Shown here: piece after piece, positions 3,911 to 5,401 of the stretch
How positions within the stretch are numbered: the stretch's first letter is position 1
Layout: every line of letters starts with the position of its first letter
Source of the DNA: Bacteroidota bacterium
GTDB taxonomy: Bacteria > Bacteroidota > Bacteroidia > Bacteroidales > B39-G9
Direction of reading: 5' to 3'
Assembly: GCA_003648455.1 (NCBI GenBank)
Contig: QMPG01000244.1
Span: forward strand, 1 to 5,401
DNA: 5,401 nucleotides
Notes under the pieces: model-generated
The model's input: the letters and a program-made list of their open reading frames with translations, nothing else
Databases searched by the model: none
What the model was told of the DNA's origin: nothing
Made by a program: the position numbers and the translations under genes

Positions 3911-4724
3911 TGAAATCAATGTATATTATAATTATATCTACCTTGACCCTAGAAGTCCTGGCAGATATACTTTAAGTAATATATCTCTTCTATATGAACC
4001 TTTCTATGTAGGAAAAGGTAAAAAAAGTAGATACTTAGACCACCTAAAAAGAAATGATAGAAACAGCTTGAAAAAAAATGTAATTAAAAAAATACAAAAA
4101 AGTGGGTTTGATTTAGAAAAATATATTGTTGTATTAAATAAAAACATTACTGAAGAACAATCTTTTCTTAATGAAATGTCTTTAATAAAAGAGATTGGTA
4201 TTAGAATAAAAAACGAAGGTTCCCTTTGCAATATGAACGAAGGAGGACTTGGAGGAGATAATCTTTCCGAGCACCCAAACAAAAAAGAAATTATAGCTAA
4301 AATGAAAAGACAAGGGGAGGACCATTGGGCTTTTGGAAAAACATATAAAGAACTATATGGAGATTTTGAAAACCTTGAAAAAGAGAAAAGAAGAGATTCT
4401 TTGTTGGGAGTTTCCTTTTCAGACAAACGAAAGAAAAACATTTCTAATTCCTTAAAAGGCAATATACCTTGGAATAAAGGTTTAACAAAAAAAACTGATA
4501 AAAGAGTTTTAAACTCTAAAAGGAAACCCAAAGCTTTTTTTAAGGCATATATAATAAAAAAAGAAAATGAAACAAAAACTTTTAACGGAAAGAATGAATT
4601 AAAAACCTTCCTTACTTCTTTTAACAAAAAACTTAAACACGGAAAAAAAATACATATAGATAATTTTATTTCATCACTTAAAAGTGATTATTTTAATCTT
4701 GAAATAAAAGCAATAAAAGGATAA
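3897..4724 (+). CDS. GIY-YIG homing endonuclease with NUMOD3-like motifs
   Basis: A 275-residue DNA endonuclease, probably free-standing because no intron features are seen. The catalytic domain spans about residues 10-120. The GIY-YIG pair appears as YIY (13-15) and FYVG (36-39), followed by [12 protein letters not shown] with the conserved Arg45 and His49, then [16 protein letters not shown] with likely metal-binding Glu93, then [11 protein letters not shown]. The middle carries NUMOD3-type DNA-binding motifs ([11 protein letters not shown] at 140-150 and [15 protein letters not shown] at 185-199), and the tail is basic. All key residues are present, so it is probably active. The ATG at 3897 is chosen over TTG 3891 because AAGGAG (3883-3888) is eight bases from ATG but only two from TTG. 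Its first codons resemble those of the next gene, thioredoxin. Confidence 0.93.
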
Positions 4725-4727
4725 CAA

Positions 4728-5012
4728 ATGATAAATGTAGATGAAATTATTAAGACAAACGATAAAGTAATCTTTAATTTCCACGCAGTTGACTGGTGTG
4801 CGCCATGTAAAATGATGGAACCAATTATGGATAAAATAGAAGAAGAGACAGACATAAAAGTAGTAAAAGTTGATGTAGAAAAAGAGAGTGAATTAGCACA
4901 ACTTTTTGGAGTTCAAAGCATTCCTACCTTCATATATTATTATGACGGAAGTCAAATAAAGGAAATGATAGGAGCACATCCTTTTGCAACAATGTTAAAT
5001 GTATTTGCCTAA
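4728..5012 (+). CDS. Thioredoxin
   Basis: A 94-residue thioredoxin-fold protein, slightly short of the usual 105 or so. The redox motif is WCAPC (23-27, Cys24 and Cys27), with Ala replacing the Gly of classic WCGPC. The cis-proline motif SIPTF (64-68) is intact, and VVKVDVEKE...LFGVQSIPT follows the family pattern. The position of the buried Asp of Escherichia coli thioredoxin (VDFWA) is Asn17 here (FNFHA), which should change the thiol acidity. In the cytoplasm it would reduce disulfides, for example supplying electrons to ribonucleotide reductase during phage DNA synthesis; no reductase is in this window. AAAGG (4716-4720) is seven bases before the ATG, which follows the endonuclease stop by three bases. 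It is the last gene before a new promoter; no terminator is visible. Confidence 0.95.
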   Translation: MINVDEIIKTNDKVIFNFHAVDWCAPCKMMEPIMDKIEEETDIKVVKVDVEKESELAQLFGVQSIPTFIYYYDGSQIKEMIGAHPFATMLNVFA

Positions 5013-5016
5013 ATAC

Positions 5017-5045
5017 TTGACAATAAAAGAATAATTGAGTAAAAT
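5017..5045 (+). promoter_or_regulatory. Sigma-70/sigma-A promoter, near-copy of the one at 1278
   Basis: TTGACA at 5017-5022, 17 bases, then TAAAAT at 5040-5045 (one change from consensus). Transcription should start near 5052, giving a leader of about 32 bases to the lipoprotein ATG. From the -35 box to the second base of the -10 box, 25 bases are identical to the promoter at 1278, including the entire spacer, which core promoters do not normally conserve. Confidence 0.9.
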
Positions 5046-5083
5046 CAATTAACTATATTATTTATTTTTTACAAGGAGTAAAA

Positions 5084-5401
5084 ATGAAAAAAATTTTTAA
5101 CGCGGTCTTGATGATCGCAGTAGTCGCAATCGCGGCTTTCGCAATGATTGGGTGTTCAAATCCAACATCAACCCCACCACCGGAGCCACAGCCACTTCCT
5201 CCAACTTTTGAGGAAATTGTAGTTGGTAATTCTTGGCAGGTTCTTGGAATCGAAGCATATCAGAGTTCATTACCTGATGCTTCATTTAAAGCCAGCACAG
5301 AACCTGAACCTGAACCTTTCGTTTATCCATTCGACAAAGAAGTTTGTTGGGCATGGGGTGAAGAATCTATCATTTCTTATGAAGATCTGAACGGAGATGG
5401 A
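5084..5401 (+). CDS. Secreted lipoprotein, 3' end outside window
   Basis: The open frame of 106 codons continues past the window end. AAGGAG (5073-5078) is five bases before the ATG. The protein begins MKKIFN, then a hydrophobic stretch (VLMIAVVAIAAFAMIG), then Cys24-Ser25. This is a signal peptide for lipoprotein processing, though the -3 residue is Met rather than the usual Leu. A proline-rich linker follows (STPPPEPQPLPP), then the exported domain, with an EPEPEP repeat (72-77) and DLNGDG at the cut end, a sequence seen in calcium-binding loops. The protein should be anchored to a host membrane by its lipidated Cys. Early codons are richer in GC (GCG, GTC, ATC) than neighbouring genes, hinting at a different origin. 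It could serve in superinfection exclusion or host-surface conversion, but the visible part does not show which. Confidence 0.88.
   Translation, partial: MKKIFNAVLMIAVVAIAAFAMIGCSNPTSTPPPEPQPLPPTFEEIVVGNSWQVLGIEAYQSSLPDASFKASTEPEPEPFVYPFDKEVCWAWGEESIISYEDLNGDG

Noticed and set aside
4004..4627. Long open frame of 207 codons on the minus strand across the endonuclease gene
   Set aside because: It is the mirror of lysine-rich codons in the plus-strand GIY-YIG gene, giving Phe/Leu/Ser-rich low complexity. The plus-strand gene has full catalytic motifs and a good ribosome binding site.
3897..4724. Group I intron carrying the endonuclease
   Set aside because: The flanking genes are complete, overlap or abut the endonuclease gene, and leave no room for intron core structures.
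5097..5285. Minus-strand frame of 62 codons opposite the lipoprotein
   Set aside because: It is antisense to a gene with promoter, ribosome binding site and signal peptide, and has no signals of its own.

Overview
This is an AT-rich window with every supported gene on the + strand. It has tightly packed small genes, several stop/start overlaps, a cluster of seven tRNA genes and two traces of homing endonucleases. This combination points to a large-genome tailed bacteriophage, or a prophage or phage-derived element, using the standard bacterial code: TAA, TAG and TGA all serve as stops, and the tRNA-Trp has anticodon CCA. The host cannot be fixed from sequence. Strong GGAGG-type ribosome binding sites and a perfect sigma-70/sigma-A consensus promoter show that bacterial machinery is used.

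Region 1 (1-1720) is a tRNA cluster with genes between the tRNAs. A strong intrinsic terminator (28-57) closes an upstream unit. It is followed by tRNA-Ser(GCU), a short hairpin that looks like a collapsed tRNA acceptor stem, the C-terminal remnant of an HNH endonuclease, tRNA-Ser(UGA) and a tRNA with anticodon UAA. Next come a 211-residue six-helix membrane protein, tRNA-Leu(UAG), tRNA-Trp(CCA), a consensus promoter, a second tRNA with anticodon UAA, a 70-residue small membrane protein and tRNA-Leu(CAA). The tRNAs serve Leu (four genes), Ser (two) and Trp (one). None encodes its CCA tail. Both UAA tRNAs lack the long variable arm expected of bacterial leucine tRNAs.

Region 2 (1717-5012) looks like one compact operon. 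A possible GT-A-like glycosyltransferase takes its Shine-Dalgarno sequence from the acceptor stem of the preceding tRNA. It is followed by a small basic protein and then by two genes sharing a 220-base overlap in different frames; there one protein has a lysine-rich repeat tail and the other an acidic tail. After these come an 87-residue protein with a TTG start, a second small membrane protein, a GIY-YIG endonuclease with NUMOD3-like motifs, and a thioredoxin with active site WCAPC.

Region 3 (5013-5401) starts with a second promoter that shares 25 consecutive bases with the first, including the whole 17-base spacer. It drives a secreted lipoprotein gene that runs off the window.

The most interesting points are the basic/acidic dual-coding overlap, the Shine-Dalgarno sequence inside a tRNA, the repeated promoter with an invariant spacer, the short-armed UAA tRNAs, and the endonuclease whose first codons mimic the start of the adjacent thioredoxin gene.
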